Source: Hyphomicrobiales bacterium
Lineage (GTDB): Bacteria > Pseudomonadota > Alphaproteobacteria > Rhizobiales > Xanthobacteraceae
NCBI GenBank assembly: GCA_019243195.1
Contig: JAFAUQ010000186.1
Location: 1 to 35,300, forward strand
Length of the DNA stretch: 35,300 nt
Reading direction: 5' to 3'
Positions 1 through 10,031 of this stretch are shown here, piece by piece. Position 1 is the stretch's first letter; each line of letters begins with the position of its first letter. The notes beneath the pieces were generated by a model. It was given only the letters and a program-made list of their open reading frames with translations, did no database searches and was not told the DNA's origin. A program made the translations under genes and the position numbers.

Positions 1-486
1 CACCGCCGAATGGATGCCGTCGGCGCCGATGAGGACGTCGGCCGCGATTCCGGTTCCGTTGTCGAATTGCGCTTCGATCCAATCGCCGCGATCGATCAAT
101 TGTTTGAAACGATGGCCGAGGTGCACGCGCTCGGCCGGCAACAAGCCGGCGAGCGCGCCGTGCAGGTCGGCCCGATGGAACGTGTAATAGGGCGCGCCGA
201 ATTTCTCCTCGATGAGTGCGCCGAGCGGCGAACGCAGGAGGAAGCGGCCGTCGTCCCAGCGGCGCTGATCGAAGGTGCTTGGCTTCACGCCGCATGCGCC
301 GAGTTTCTCGGCCAGGCCGAGCCGGTGCAGCAGCCGCGAGGCGTTCGGCCCGATGTTGATGCCGGCGCCGACTTCGCCCAAGGCCTTCGCCTGCTCATAG
401 ACGTGCACGTCGAAGCCGGCCTTAAGCAGCGAGGCCGCGGCGGTGAGCCCGCCGATGCCGCCGCCGATAACAGCGACGCGCTTCAT
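1..486 (-). other. FAD-dependent (aromatic-hydroxylase type) monooxygenase segment, 3' part outside window
   Basis: This is the second half of the cofC reading frame. From the Met at 486 it has the N-terminus of a class A flavoprotein monooxygenase (salicylate hydroxylase/PHBH-like): VAVIGGGIGGLTAA is the dinucleotide-binding GxGxxG strand-turn-helix, followed by an acidic residue ending strand 2 (VHVYEQ). GAGINIGPNASRLLHRLG is typical of the salicylate-hydroxylase branch, and the LIGADGIHSA motif lies at the window edge. Such enzymes use NAD(P)H and O2 to hydroxylate small, often aromatic, substrates; the substrate cannot be told from 162 residues. It could also be translated separately from ATG 486 or GTG 540. 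Confidence 0.8.
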
Positions 487-1178
487 CCCTCCTTCGGAGG
501 GGTAGGGTGGCGCGCGCAGCGCGCCGAGTGGGGGCTTCACCTCGGCTTCTTCGAGCAGCGCACGCGCGCGCGTGTTCGAGGGCACTTTCAGAAACGCGGC
601 GAGGTCGGCGGGATTGTCGATGTCGAGGCCGAGGCCAGGGAGCCGCAGAATTTTTGGTTCGATCCCGGCGCCCCGCGCGGCCTCCAGATGCGGGCGGAAA
701 CTGTCATCGCCGAATTTCAGCGGTACCGCGTCCGGCGGCGCACACAGGATCGCATTCGAGCCGCGCTCGTCGTGCGCCGGCACGATGACGAAATCGGGCC
801 TGCGGTCGTGGGCGGTGATGAGCTGCGCGATTTCGTCGGGCGTGATGAGCGGGACGTCGCCGGGAATCGTCAGCATCGCGCCTTTGCCTTCGCGCGCGAG
901 CCGCTGCGCCGCGGCCGCGACCGCGCCGGTCTGGCCGTCACGCGCGCCATCGGTGAGCACGCGTGCGCCGTAACGCGCAGCGAGCGCGGCGGCCGCCTCG
1001 TCGATCGTGACGACGATGATACCGGCGACCTCACGACAAGCGGCAAGCGCGGCCAGCACGTCCTCGGCCATGGCCAGCGCGAGGCGCGGACGCAGCGCCG
1101 GCGCAACGGCAAATCCCAGGCGCTGCTTCGCGTCCGCCGTCGCCTTGATGGGAACGACCGCCCAAACGTCACGCGCGG

Positions 1179-1182
<4 letters not shown>
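1..1182 (-). CDS. cofC: CofC guanylyltransferase fused in frame to an FAD-dependent monooxygenase (partial)
   Basis: CofC activates a phospho-acid (2-phospholactate, PEP or 3-phosphoglycerate, depending on the organism) with GTP, making the dinucleotide that CofD consumes in F420 synthesis. The GTG start (1182) overlaps the cofD stop by 4 nt. Residues 1-214 are a full-length CofC: IPGDVPLIT (106-114), DERGSNAIL (138-146), FGDDSFRPH (157-165) and LDIDNPADL (186-194). CofC proteins normally stop near residue 214. Here no stop follows: I translated every codon from 1182 to 1, and the frame passes through an 18-residue linker encoded by a palindromic repeat, then into the Met of a flavoprotein (residue 233) and off the window edge. 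It could be a true fusion, or two proteins with an internal start at 486. The internal ATG has an AGGAGG only one base upstream, too close for normal initiation. The CofC assignment is firm; the fusion as a single product is inferred. Confidence 0.85.
487..535. repeat. Palindromic intergenic-type repeat captured in the cofC frame
   Basis: On the plus strand a perfect short hairpin (CCCTCC-TTC-GGAGGG, 487-501) is followed by GGTAGGGTGG, a GC-rich second palindrome and GAGTGGGGGC (526-535). The same order, ending in the same GAGTGGGGGC, occurs on the minus strand at 31582-31528, so this is a dispersed repeat family and not part of cofC. It encodes the linker between CofC and the monooxygenase. 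Confidence 0.75.
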
Positions 1183-2134
<952 letters not shown>

Positions 2135-2138
<4 letters not shown>

Positions 2139-2908
2139 CGGAACAGATCTTCCTCGGGCGGCCGCACCAACGTGTGCCCGCCGCTCGCCGGCGCGCTCCA
2201 GGCAAGCCCGCGGATCAGCACCACCGGCATTCCCTCGGCCGCTTGGCCCATGACCAGCGAGGCGGCCGCCGCAGCCTCGTCGGCAAAGCCGACCACGGTT
2301 GTCTGTAACGCTTGGCCGAACAGGTCGGGATCGCCGCGCAGGTCGAGCGCGGCCGGCAAGCCCGCCGCGCCCAGGGCGACGCCGACGGTGCCGCGCCGCC
2401 ATGCCCGGCCGAAGCTGTCGTTGACGATCACCGCAAGCGCAACGCCGAAACGGGCGGACAGTTTGGCGCGCAACGCTTCCGCCGATGCGTCCGGATCGCG
2501 CGGCAACAGCAGCACGCGCTCGCGCCCGTCGGGCGCTGCCACGTTGGAATGATCGACCCCGGCGTTCGCCATAACGTACCCAAGCCGGTGCTCGACGATC
2601 AGGAGGCCGGGGCGCTGGCGCACCACGCGGGTCGATTCACGCAGGATCACTTCAACGAGCCGCGGGTCTTTTTGTATGTCCTGGCCGATTTCGCGCGCGC
2701 GCTCTGACGGGGTGACTGCGGCGATGTCGACGAAACGGTCTTCCGCCTTCGAGACGATCTTCTGCGCGACGACGATGACGTCCCCGGCTCCCGGCCGCAG
2801 GCCGGCACGCTCGAGCGCCGCCGCGATCAGCGCCGCGAGATCGTCGCCCGCCTTGACCAGCGGGAAATCCGGCACGCCGATCAGTTCGATGCGGGTTGGG
2901 TTGGTCAT
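2135..2908 (-). CDS. cofE: Coenzyme F420-0:L-glutamate ligase CofE (single-domain)
   Basis: CofE adds glutamates to F420-0 using GTP and divalent metal. The 257-aa protein is the single-domain form: [16 protein letters not shown] (43-58), VDHSNV (118-123, metal region) and [18 protein letters not shown] (163-180) are the family motifs. Many actinobacterial FbiB proteins carry a C-terminal FMN reductase domain that reduces dehydro-F420; it is absent here and no separate copy is visible in the window. The ATG at 2908 overlaps the fgd stop by 4 nt, and the stop overlaps the cofD start in the same way. Glutamate chain length cannot be predicted from sequence. Confidence 0.95.
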
Positions 2909-3906
2909 CCAAACTTGGCGCGCAGGCGGGGCAGCACGTCTTTCGCGTAAAGCCGCAGGAAGCGCTCCTGGTCGCGGCCGGGCGCGTGGAACACGAGGTG
3001 ACGGAAGCCCTGGTCCACGTACGGCCCCATGCGCTCGACCTGCTCGTCCGGATCGGTCGAGACGATCCAGCGCGTCGCCGCCTGCTCCGCCGAAAGCGTC
3101 TCGGCGAGGCGCTGCATTTCGATGGGATCCTCGACGTGCATTTTCTGCTCGGGCGTGAGCGCCAGCGCGGCCCATTCGCGCGTGTCCTCCATGGCGCGCT
3201 TGATATCGGTGTCATACGACACCTTCATCTCGATCATCTTGTCGATCGTGTCGGGGCGGTTCGCGGCTTCGAGGCCCGCCTTCAGGTTGGGCAGCAGCGT
3301 CTCGCGATAGAGCGCCGGCGCCTTGCCGCTCGTGGTGATGAAGCCGTCGCCGGTGCGCCCGGCGTATTTCGCCACCAGCGCGCCCGCCGCCGCGACATAG
3401 ATAGGCACCGGCGTTTCGGGCCGGTCGTACACCGTCGCGTTCACCGTGCGGTAGTAGGTGCCTTCGAAGGTGACGCGCTCGTCCCGCCACAGGCGGCGGA
3501 TCAGGTCGATCGCCTCGCGCAGCCGGGCGAAGCGCTCCTTGAACTCCGGCCAGGCGATGCCCATGGCTGGCACTTCGTTGAGGGATTCGCCGGTGCCGAC
3601 GCCGAGGATCACGCGACCGGGAAACATCGCGCCCAGCGTGGCGAATGCCTGGGCCACGAGCGAGGGATGGTAGCGGAACGTCGGTGTGAGCACGCTCGTG
3701 CCGATGAGCACGCGCGAGGTTTGCGCGCCGAGCGCGCCGAGCCAGGCGAGCGACTGCGGCGCGTGCCCGTCGATATGTTTCCACGGCTGGAAATGATCGC
3801 TGACGAAAACGGAATCAAAGCCGAGCTCTTCGGCGAGCACCGAGAACTTCAGCAGCTCGCGCGGCCCGAATTGTTCGGCCGACGCCTTGTACCCCACCTT
3901 GATCAC
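2905..3906 (-). CDS. fgd: F420-dependent glucose-6-phosphate dehydrogenase (Fgd-like, LLM class)
   Basis: Fgd oxidises glucose-6-phosphate to 6-phosphogluconolactone and reduces F420, the main F420H2 source in mycobacteria. The 333-aa protein is colinear with mycobacterial FGD1 as I recall its sequence: GYKASAEQF near the start, [30 protein letters not shown] and HLVFHAPG. Residues matching the known active site are present: His38 and Trp42 (His40/Trp44 in M. tuberculosis), Glu107 (Glu109), and the phosphate-pocket residues Lys195, Lys255 and Arg279 (Lys198, Lys259, Arg283). Start: GTG 3906, with CAGGAG five bases upstream and the same N-terminus as FGD1. A longer open frame only adds residues from an adjacent repeat. 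It lies between cofGH and cofE and overlaps cofE by 4 nt. Another sugar phosphate substrate is possible but less likely given the retained phosphate pocket. Confidence 0.9.
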   Translation of the reverse strand: MIKVGYKASAEQFGPRELLKFSVLAEELGFDSVFVSDHFQPWKHIDGHAPQSLAWLGALGAQTSRVLIGTSVLTPTFRYHPSLVAQAFATLGAMFPGRVILGVGTGESLNEVPAMGIAWPEFKERFARLREAIDLIRRLWRDERVTFEGTYYRTVNATVYDRPETPVPIYVAAAGALVAKYAGRTGDGFITTSGKAPALYRETLLPNLKAGLEAANRPDTIDKMIEMKVSYDTDIKRAMEDTREWAALALTPEQKMHVEDPIEMQRLAETLSAEQAATRWIVSTDPDEQVERMGPYVDQGFRHLVFHAPGRDQERFLRLYAKDVLPRLRAKFG

Positions 3907-3933
3907 GACGACTCCTGTTTCACTCTCTCCTTT

Positions 3934-4034
3934 CGTCATGCCCGCGAAAGCGGGCATCCAGTAAACACCGCTGTTTACGTTTTTATATGATAATTCAGTG
4001 ATTACTGGATCGTCCGCTTTCGCGGACGATGACG
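3934..4034. repeat. Large inverted repeat, GTCAT...ATGAC family, copy 1
   Basis: Outer arms CGTCATGCCCGC/GCGGACGATGACG each contain their own small hairpin (CGCGAAAGCG; CGCTTTCGCG) and are followed by inverted ATCCAGTAA / TTACTGGAT around an AT-rich centre. A second copy with the same arms is at 19256-19359. It sits between fgd and cofGH. Its left-strand part supplies the cofGH stop codon and last residues, and it may act as a transcript-stabilising or attenuating structure inside the operon. Confidence 0.85.
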
Positions 4035-6493
4035 ACGGGGGGATAACTGCTCATGGGACTGCCGCGTCGCCGCACCGGGGTCTGCACCACCGGCGCGAGC
4101 GGCGGCGCATCGAAGCTCAAGCGCGTCTGTTCCGGATCGACCCCGCGGTAGAGCGTGGTGCGCTGGCGCGGCGTGCGGCCGGCCGCACCGATCATCGCCT
4201 CCATCGCTTCGGGCGGGTGCTCCTGGCCGTGCTGGGTGCCGGCGGCGCGGGAAATGCTTTCGTTCATCAGCGTGCCGCCGCAGTCGTTGACGCCGGCGGC
4301 GAGCAGCCGCGCCACGCCGGCCGGACCGGCCTTCACCCACGAGGCCTGGATGTTGGCGACGAGCGGATGCAGCGCGAGCCGCGCCACCGCGTGCATGAGC
4401 ATGGTCTCGCGCCAGGTCGGCCCGCGCCGCGCTCCGGACTTGAGATACATCGGCGCTTCCATATGCACGAACGGCAGCGGCACGAACTCGGTGAAGCCGC
4501 CGGTGCGCTCCTGCAGATCGCGCAAGCGCAGCAGATGCGCCGCCCAAGATCGCGTGTCCTCGACGTGCCCGAACATGATCGTCGCGGTGGTGCGCAGACC
4601 GACTTCGTGCGCCGTCCCGACCACCTCGAGCCATTCCCGCGTATTGAGCTTGTCGGGACAGATGCGCGCGCGCACGGCGTCGTCGAGGATTTCCGCCGCG
4701 GTTCCCGGCAGGCTGCCGAGGCCGTTTTTCTGCAAGCATTCGAGATAAGTTGCGAGGGAGACGCCGAGCGTCTGCGCGCCGTGCGATATCTCCAGCGGCG
4801 AGAACGCATGCACGTGCATGCGCGGCACGGCTTCTTTGACGGTGCGCAGCAAGGTGAGATAGGTGTCGCCGGTGTAGGCCGGATGGATGCCGCCTTGCAG
4901 GCATACTTCGGTCGCGCCGCGCTGCCACGCTTCTTCGGTGCGGCGCGCGATCTCCTCGAGCGCGAGGTCGTACGGCCGGCCGCGCAAATGATCGTGCAGC
5001 TTGCCCTTGGAAAAGGCGCAGAAGCTGCACGCGTAGCTGCACACGTTGGTGTAGTTGATGTTGCGATTGACGACGTAGGTGACGACGTCGCCGCTCACCC
5101 GCGCGCGCAACGCATCGGCGGCGGCGCAAATCTCCTCGACCTCCGGCCCGCGCGCCGCAAACAGGCGGACGATGTCGGTTTGTGAGAGCTGTTCGCCACG
5201 GGCTACACGCGTGAGAATGGCCGTTGTCGAATGCGGCGCCGCTCTCTCCATCGTTCGCCCGCTTGCGGGGGAGGGTAGCGAGGAGGCTTTTGCGGGAGGC
5301 GGTGCCAAATCGCCAGGAACCCAATCATCCTCGCGCGCGAAGCCGGTGGTGTCGATTGCATCGAGCACGCGCTTCACCAAGCCCGCATCGACCCAGCGCT
5401 CGGGCGTCACGGCGTATTCCGGATAAACCGCGAGGCGCGGCACGAGCGTGTAGCCGGCGGCGGCGGTGGCGCGTTCGAGCGTCGCGATCTGCGGCCACGG
5501 CGCTTCCGGATTCACATGATCGGCGGTGACCGGCGAGATGCCGCCCCAGTCGTTGATGCCGGCTTCGAGCAGGCGCGGAAATTCGGCGAAGCTGAGATTC
5601 GGCGGCACCTGAATGTTCATCCCTGGGCCGAGGATCAGCCGCGCCACCGCCGCGGTCCACAGCACGTCGTCGAGCGGCGGCTCGGCACAGCCCGCCATGC
5701 GCGTGCCGGGCTTGGCGCGGAAATTCTGCACGATCACTTCCTGCAGATGCCCGTGGCGCGCGTGCACGTCGCGCAACGCCAGCAGCGAGGCGATGCGCTC
5801 GTGCCGCGTCTCGCCGATGCCGATCAGGATGCCGCTCGTGAACGGGACCCGCTGCCGGCCGGCCGCCGCGATCATCGCAAGCCGCACCTGCGGGTCCTTG
5901 TCGGGCGAGCCGAAGTGCGGTCCACCCGGCTCGCACAGCCGCTGGGCAACCGATTCCAGCATGATGCCCTGGGAGACGCTCACGCGGCGGAGCGCCGCGA
6001 TCTCGTCTTCCGTCATCACGCCAGCGTTGACGTGCGGCAGCAGCCCGGTTTCGGCGAGTACCAGCGCGCACATGGCGGCAAGATATTCGATCGTGCTCGT
6101 GTAGCCGAGCCGGGCAAGCGCCGAGCGCGCGGCCGCGTAACGCTGCTCCGGTTTGTCGCCGAGTGTGAACAGCGCCTCGTGGCAGCCGGCGGCGCGGCCA
6201 GCGCGCGCGATCGCCAGGACCTCGTCGGGGGTCAGATAGGCGCTTCCCGCCTGCCGCGGCGTCGTTGCGAACGTGCAATAGCCGCACACGTCCCGGCACA
6301 GCCGGGTAAGCGGGATGAACACCTTGCGCGAATAGCTCACCACATTGCCGTGGCCCTCGCGGCCCAGCGCCTGCGCACTCGCCAGAAGTTCGGGTAGCGG
6401 CGCGCGGTCATAGTCCGCCAGCAGCCGCTCGGCCTCGGCGTCCCAGACGGTCGTGGATTCGCGGGCCGCGATCGGCCTTTCGTGCGCATTCAT
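3995..6493 (-). CDS. cofGH (fbiC): Fo synthase, CofG-CofH fusion (FbiC type), radical SAM
   Basis: The enzyme builds 7,8-didemethyl-8-hydroxy-5-deazariboflavin (Fo) from tyrosine and 5-amino-6-ribitylamino-uracil by two radical SAM reactions. The 832-aa protein carries an N-terminal CofG half with the iron-sulfur cysteines C66-x3-C70-x2-C73 (CRDVCGYC), and a C-terminal CofH half with C485-x3-C489-x2-C492 (CSYACSFC) and the CofH segment [13 protein letters not shown]. The order G then H is as in mycobacterial FbiC. The linker (about 395-423) is low-complexity and encoded by a palindromic repeat, and the last ~15 residues are encoded by the 3934-4034 repeat. Start: ATG 6493 (MNAHER) is preferred; a TTG five codons upstream is possible, and neither has a strong ribosome site. 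It begins 24 nt after the upstream oxidoreductase and is co-directional with the rest of the operon. Confidence 0.95.
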   Translation of the reverse strand: MNAHERPIAARESTTVWDAEAERLLADYDRAPLPELLASAQALGREGHGNVVSYSRKVFIPLTRLCRDVCGYCTFATTPRQAGSAYLTPDEVLAIARAGRAAGCHEALFTLGDKPEQRYAAARSALARLGYTSTIEYLAAMCALVLAETGLLPHVNAGVMTEDEIAALRRVSVSQGIMLESVAQRLCEPGGPHFGSPDKDPQVRLAMIAAAGRQRVPFTSGILIGIGETRHERIASLLALRDVHARHGHLQEVIVQNFRAKPGTRMAGCAEPPLDDVLWTAAVARLILGPGMNIQVPPNLSFAEFPRLLEAGINDWGGISPVTADHVNPEAPWPQIATLERATAAAGYTLVPRLAVYPEYAVTPERWVDAGLVKRVLDAIDTTGFAREDDWVPGDLAPPPAKASSLPSPASGRTMERAAPHSTTAILTRVARGEQLSQTDIVRLFAARGPEVEEICAAADALRARVSGDVVTYVVNRNINYTNVCSYACSFCAFSKGKLHDHLRGRPYDLALEEIARRTEEAWQRGATEVCLQGGIHPAYTGDTYLTLLRTVKEAVPRMHVHAFSPLEISHGAQTLGVSLATYLECLQKNGLGSLPGTAAEILDDAVRARICPDKLNTREWLEVVGTAHEVGLRTTATIMFGHVEDTRSWAAHLLRLRDLQERTGGFTEFVPLPFVHMEAPMYLKSGARRGPTWRETMLMHAVARLALHPLVANIQASWVKAGPAGVARLLAAGVNDCGGTLMNESISRAAGTQHGQEHPPEAMEAMIGAAGRTPRQRTTLYRGVDPEQTRLSFDAPPLAPVVQTPVRRRGSPMSSYPPVVIVRESGRSSNH
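5239..5283. repeat. Palindromic repeat inside the CofG-CofH linker
   Basis: On the plus strand GCTCTCTCCATCG runs into a hairpin around CCCGCTTGCGGGGGAGGGTAG, the form usually seen between genes in Hyphomicrobiales. In the gene frame it encodes the linker [15 protein letters not shown]. It resembles the repeats at 487-535 and 31528-31582 (CCCTCC hairpin plus GGTAG/GGTG), though less exactly. Confidence 0.6.
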
Positions 6494-6517
6494 CTGACAG
6501 ACGTCCAAACTTCGCGT

Positions 6518-7360
6518 TCACAGCGCCTTCATCAGCGCAGCGCATTGATCCAGCATCGGCAGGACCTCGTCCCGGCCTTTGGACGGAAACATCCAGATCG
6601 CCCGCGTGACGCCGGCATCGCGATATTTTTTGAGAGTGTCGAGATCACGCGGCGCCGCGAACATATCGACCGAAAGCGACGCGGGATCACGCCCGGCATC
6701 CTTCGCCATCTTGCGGAATTGGGCGATTGCGTCGACCGGGTCAAGCCCGCCGAAACGGTTCGGGATCCAGCCGTCGCCATAGGCGACCGCGCGCCGCGCC
6801 GCGTGCGGGTAGGCGCCGCCCACGATGATCGGAGGATGCGGCTTCTGTACCGGTTTCGGCCACTGCATCATCTCGTCGAACTTGACCAGCTCGCCGGAAT
6901 ACTTCGGCTTGCTCTGGGTCCAGATTTCCTTCATGGCGGCAATGCGTTCCCGCATCAGTTTGAACCTAGTCTCGAACGCGGTGCCGTGATTGGCCATTTC
7001 CTCGGCGTTCCACCCGCCGCCGATCCCGAACAGTACGCGACCGTTCGAGAGCCGGTCGAGGGTCGAGACTTCCTTCGCCGTGTGGATCGGATCGCGCTCG
7101 ATCACGAGGCAGATGCCGAAGCCGAGCTTGATCTTCTTGGTCACCGCCGCGGCGGCGCCGAGCGACACGAACGGGTCATAGCTGTCGTAATAGAACTTGG
7201 GCAGTTCGCCGCCGCCCGGCCATGGGGACTTGCGGCTCGTCGGGATGTGGCTGTGCTCGGGCAGCCATACGGACTCGAAGCCGCGCGCCTCCGCCTCCGC
7301 CGCAAGGTCGTGCGGCTGGATCGAATAGTCGGTGGGAAACATGGTGACGCCGCAATGCAT
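6518..7360 (-). CDS. LLM-class probable F420-dependent oxidoreductase (Rv2161c-like)
   Basis: This is a luciferase-like TIM-barrel oxidoreductase of the type that binds F420 (TIGR03619-like). The 280-aa protein shows VTMFPTDYSI near the start, FESVWLPEHSHIP (acidic/His pair at the cofactor face), TKKIKLGFGICLV, LSNGRVLFGIGGGWNAEEM and PPIIVGGAYPHAARRAVAYGDGW, all characteristic of this group. Start ATG 7360 follows a GGGAG site; a longer frame to 7390 adds an unlikely leader. Its position directly upstream of cofGH in the F420 operon supports F420 use. The substrate is unknown; family members reduce or oxidise diverse small molecules by hydride transfer. Confidence 0.88.
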   Translation of the reverse strand: MHCGVTMFPTDYSIQPHDLAAEAEARGFESVWLPEHSHIPTSRKSPWPGGGELPKFYYDSYDPFVSLGAAAAVTKKIKLGFGICLVIERDPIHTAKEVSTLDRLSNGRVLFGIGGGWNAEEMANHGTAFETRFKLMRERIAAMKEIWTQSKPKYSGELVKFDEMMQWPKPVQKPHPPIIVGGAYPHAARRAVAYGDGWIPNRFGGLDPVDAIAQFRKMAKDAGRDPASLSVDMFAAPRDLDTLKKYRDAGVTRAIWMFPSKGRDEVLPMLDQCAALMKAL

Positions 7361-7451
7361 GCGCGTGGCTCCCGGGTGAGTGGATACCAAGCTTAGCCGC
7401 TGGCCGGCGCGGGCGGCTAGCCCCGCGCTGGCCGCGTGTCCCGCGTTTGGC

Positions 7452-7880
7452 TCATGGCTCCGCCGCCAGGTTGCCCCAGCTGGTCACACGTTCGGTCCGC
7501 AGCGCGATCACCGGTAACGAGCCGATCTCCATATCGTTCAATTGCGGATAGCGCGCGCGCAGGAGCGCCTGGGCGCGGGAATGCTCCGCGCCTTCGGTGA
7601 GGATATCCGCGCGGCCGCGCAGCATGACCCAACCGAGCCGCGCCCAGTCATCGTCGTAGCGATCGATCACCACGGCGATCGCTGGGTTTTCCGCGATATT
7701 GCGCAGGCGCTTGAGCGGCGCACCGGCGCGCTTCGGCTTCTCGTCTATCGTGATGTAGAGCGCCTCGCCTTCGACCGCGAAGCACACCGGCACCACGTGT
7801 GGCGCGCCGCGGCGGTCGGCGGTCGCCAACTGCCCGACCTTGCGGCGGCTGAGGAAAAGGCGCTCGGCTTCCGAGAGCAT
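7452..7880 (-). CDS. PPOX-class probable F420-dependent enzyme (Rv0121-like)
   Basis: The 142-aa protein has the split-barrel (pyridoxamine-phosphate-oxidase/FDOR) fold that binds F420 or flavin. Visible features are the N-terminal GQLATADRRGAPHVVPVCF strand pair, YITIDEKPKR, IAVVIDRYDDDWARLGWVMLRG and a late RYPQLND segment, the pattern of TIGR03668-type proteins. Start ATG 7880 has AGGACG upstream. It is the first gene of the minus-strand F420 operon, 91 nt before the next gene, so the operon promoter probably lies in 7881-7930. The reaction is unknown; actinobacterial relatives reduce quinones, biliverdin or other conjugated substrates with F420H2. Confidence 0.85.
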   Translation of the reverse strand: MLSEAERLFLSRRKVGQLATADRRGAPHVVPVCFAVEGEALYITIDEKPKRAGAPLKRLRNIAENPAIAVVIDRYDDDWARLGWVMLRGRADILTEGAEHSRAQALLRARYPQLNDMEIGSLPVIALRTERVTSWGNLAAEP

Positions 7881-7931
7881 GCGGGCGTCCTAATGACGCC
7901 CAATTCTGCTCTGCCTCACAGAAGCGCGAAA

Positions 7932-7962
7932 GCCCGGCCTGCCGGGGGCAGCAGGGCCGGGC
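7932..7962. terminator. Hairpin terminator downstream of the phospholipase gene
   Basis: GCCCGGCC (7932-7939) pairs perfectly with GGCCGGGC (7955-7962) across a G-rich loop. It lies 26 nt beyond the stop of the 7988-9769 minus-strand gene and before the F420 operon. No clear T-run is present. Confidence 0.55.
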
Positions 7963-7987
7963 GCGTACGCAGGTACTCAACTGCACA

Positions 7988-9769
7988 TCAATGATCGTCG
8001 TCGTGCCCATCCGACACCGAAACCACGGCGCCGGTATTCGGATCGAGGATGACCTTGCGCGGCTCGTCGTCCCGCCCGTCGAAGTCGAACATGCTGTCGA
8101 GCTTTCCGGCGATCGTGTCGAACGAGCCGTCGGGCTGGACGCGCTCGCCGGCGAGCCAGTTGTCCTCGATGAAGCGCAGGATCGAACTCTGGTCGATCAG
8201 CGTATGGTCGACGTGGTTGCGCTTGGCGAAGGGCGATACCACGAGGAGCGGAATGCGCGTTCCGTAGGCGCACCGGCCCTGCGCCGAATATCCGAGGGCG
8301 CCGTTAAGCGGCGTCGCGCGCGTCGTCCTGCCCTGTTGCAGGCCGGCGTTACAGGTCGCGGGGCCGTTGAGCTTATCCGCGGTGCTGAACGACGGGTTCA
8401 CGATCGGCGGCATCTGGTGATCGTACCAGCCGTCGGAGTCGTCATAGGTGATGATCACGGCGGTCGACGACCAGAACTTGCTCTTCTGCAGCCTGTTGAT
8501 CGTGCTCACGACGAATTGCTGCTCGTCGAGCGGATCGGAATAACCGGCATGACCGTCCTGATACGCCGGCGCCTTGAGATAGGTCACCGCCGGCATGTGG
8601 CCGGCATCGAGCGCATCGAAGAAATCATGGGTGTCGTATTGGTGGTTCGCCGGGTCGGGATTGTTGGTGTGCGGGACGTTGCTATGACCGATCGCCGCCA
8701 CCGAACTCGGCCGCGCGTGAGTCGGATTGCTCGTCGACTGGAAATACTGGAACGGCTGATGGTGCGGGATGTAATCCGCCTGCACCGGGAATGGCGGTTG
8801 GGTCGCGGCGTGCGATCGGCCGCAATTCGTGGTGCCGTTCGGATTGGTGATCGTCAGATCGAACCCGCCCTCGAACCAGCCCCAGGTGATTCCTTTCGCA
8901 TTGAGCATGTCACCGATGTTGCGGCCGGCGATCGCCACCTGGTCGATCCCGGTATTGGCACAAGCGTCATACAGCGGGTCGCCGTCGCCGATCAGGCTGA
9001 AGTTCCCGCCGCCATCGCTCACCTCGTGGCTCGAGGGCACGTGGCTGTTGAAGGCGGAGAGGCCGCTGGTCTGGCCGGCGATGAGGTTGAGGGCGCCGGG
9101 CGTCGACGGTCCGAACGTGGTCGTGAACGCGTTGTCGTTCAAGGCGAAGTGCTGCGCGTAGTTCCAAAACGCTGTGACGGTGTTGCCGTCGTAGTACCCC
9201 ATGACCAGGCCGGTGGTCTGGGTGACCAGCGGCGCAGGCGGCGAGGCCGGCGGCGGTCCGGCGACCCCGGTCCAGGCCGGAAAGCCGTCCATGTGGAAGT
9301 TGTTGTAGGCTTCCTGCTCGGGCGTGTAGTTGTGGCCCTGATCGGCGACTACGGCCTGCGCCGGTCCCAACCGGAACGGGTTGGAGGCCCCGGCGCCGTT
9401 CTGCTTGCTATTGTTTGGCGCGACCGGCGCGGCCGGATTGCTGTTAGGGTTGTGATTGATGAGGTTGACGCCGGTGAGCGGCATGAAGTGATTGTTGACA
9501 TCGAGCGGCGTGAGCAGAGTGTTGATGCTCGTGGGAGTGTGCTTCGATGCCTTGAACGGCGTCTCGCCGGCATTGTTCTGTGCATGCGGATAGGTTCCGA
9601 AATAATGGTCGAATGAGACGTTCTCCTGAAAGATCACCACGAGGTGCTTGATGGGCGTCGCCGTGTGTATCTCATGATGGTCGTCGCGGTCGTCGGCGAC
9701 GGCGCCGCCGGCGGCGAGCCCGATGGTAAGCGCGGCGGTCGCGCAGCCGAGCAGGAGTCGATGCTGCAT
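7988..9769 (-). CDS. Secreted phosphoesterase / phospholipase C-like acid phosphatase
   Basis: This 593-aa member of the phosphoesterase family (PF04185) hydrolyses phosphate esters or phospholipids outside the cytoplasm. A Sec-type signal peptide is clear (LLLGCATAALTIGLAAGGAVA, cleavage near residue 25). IKHLVVIFQENVSFDHYFGT (about 39-58) is the family's N-terminal metal-binding motif, where Glu and Asn are the expected ligands. Near the C-terminus VIITYDDSDGWYDHQMPP supplies the Asp/His cluster, followed by GTRIPLLVVSPFAKR. The Asp/His-rich ends of the mature protein (ADDRDDHHE and DGHDDDH) may bind metal. It is divergent from the glycosyltransferase at 10032, with 262 nt between them in which I see no convincing promoter. 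Phosphatase versus phospholipase activity cannot be separated by eye. Confidence 0.9.
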   Translation of the reverse strand: MQHRLLLGCATAALTIGLAAGGAVADDRDDHHEIHTATPIKHLVVIFQENVSFDHYFGTYPHAQNNAGETPFKASKHTPTSINTLLTPLDVNNHFMPLTGVNLINHNPNSNPAAPVAPNNSKQNGAGASNPFRLGPAQAVVADQGHNYTPEQEAYNNFHMDGFPAWTGVAGPPPASPPAPLVTQTTGLVMGYYDGNTVTAFWNYAQHFALNDNAFTTTFGPSTPGALNLIAGQTSGLSAFNSHVPSSHEVSDGGGNFSLIGDGDPLYDACANTGIDQVAIAGRNIGDMLNAKGITWGWFEGGFDLTITNPNGTTNCGRSHAATQPPFPVQADYIPHHQPFQYFQSTSNPTHARPSSVAAIGHSNVPHTNNPDPANHQYDTHDFFDALDAGHMPAVTYLKAPAYQDGHAGYSDPLDEQQFVVSTINRLQKSKFWSSTAVIITYDDSDGWYDHQMPPIVNPSFSTADKLNGPATCNAGLQQGRTTRATPLNGALGYSAQGRCAYGTRIPLLVVSPFAKRNHVDHTLIDQSSILRFIEDNWLAGERVQPDGSFDTIAGKLDSMFDFDGRDDEPRKVILDPNTGAVVSVSDGHDDDH

Positions 9770-10031
9770 CTGTTTGCTCCACGGCAGGGTACGGATATTT
9801 GGAAATGACTAAGGCGGTAGCCCACGACTGCGGGCGCGATGAAACCTAATGCCGGCGTGTAACAGCGCGATTACGGAATCATTACAAACGCGTGCCGGCG
9901 GATCTTTGTGTCGCGCCTGTATCGGGAAAAAAATTCTGGGGATGTAACCGGTCCGTCACACGCGCGTCATCTTTATCGCCACGCCGCGCGTTTTCCGCTA
10001 AAGCCTCTTTGCCTCACCCCGCACCGAACAA

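Noticed and set aside
2905-3957. Upstream start for fgd at 3957
   Set aside because: The extra residues ([11 protein letters not shown]...) are a translation of the adjacent inverted repeat; GTG 3906 has a ribosome site and the FGD1 N-terminus.
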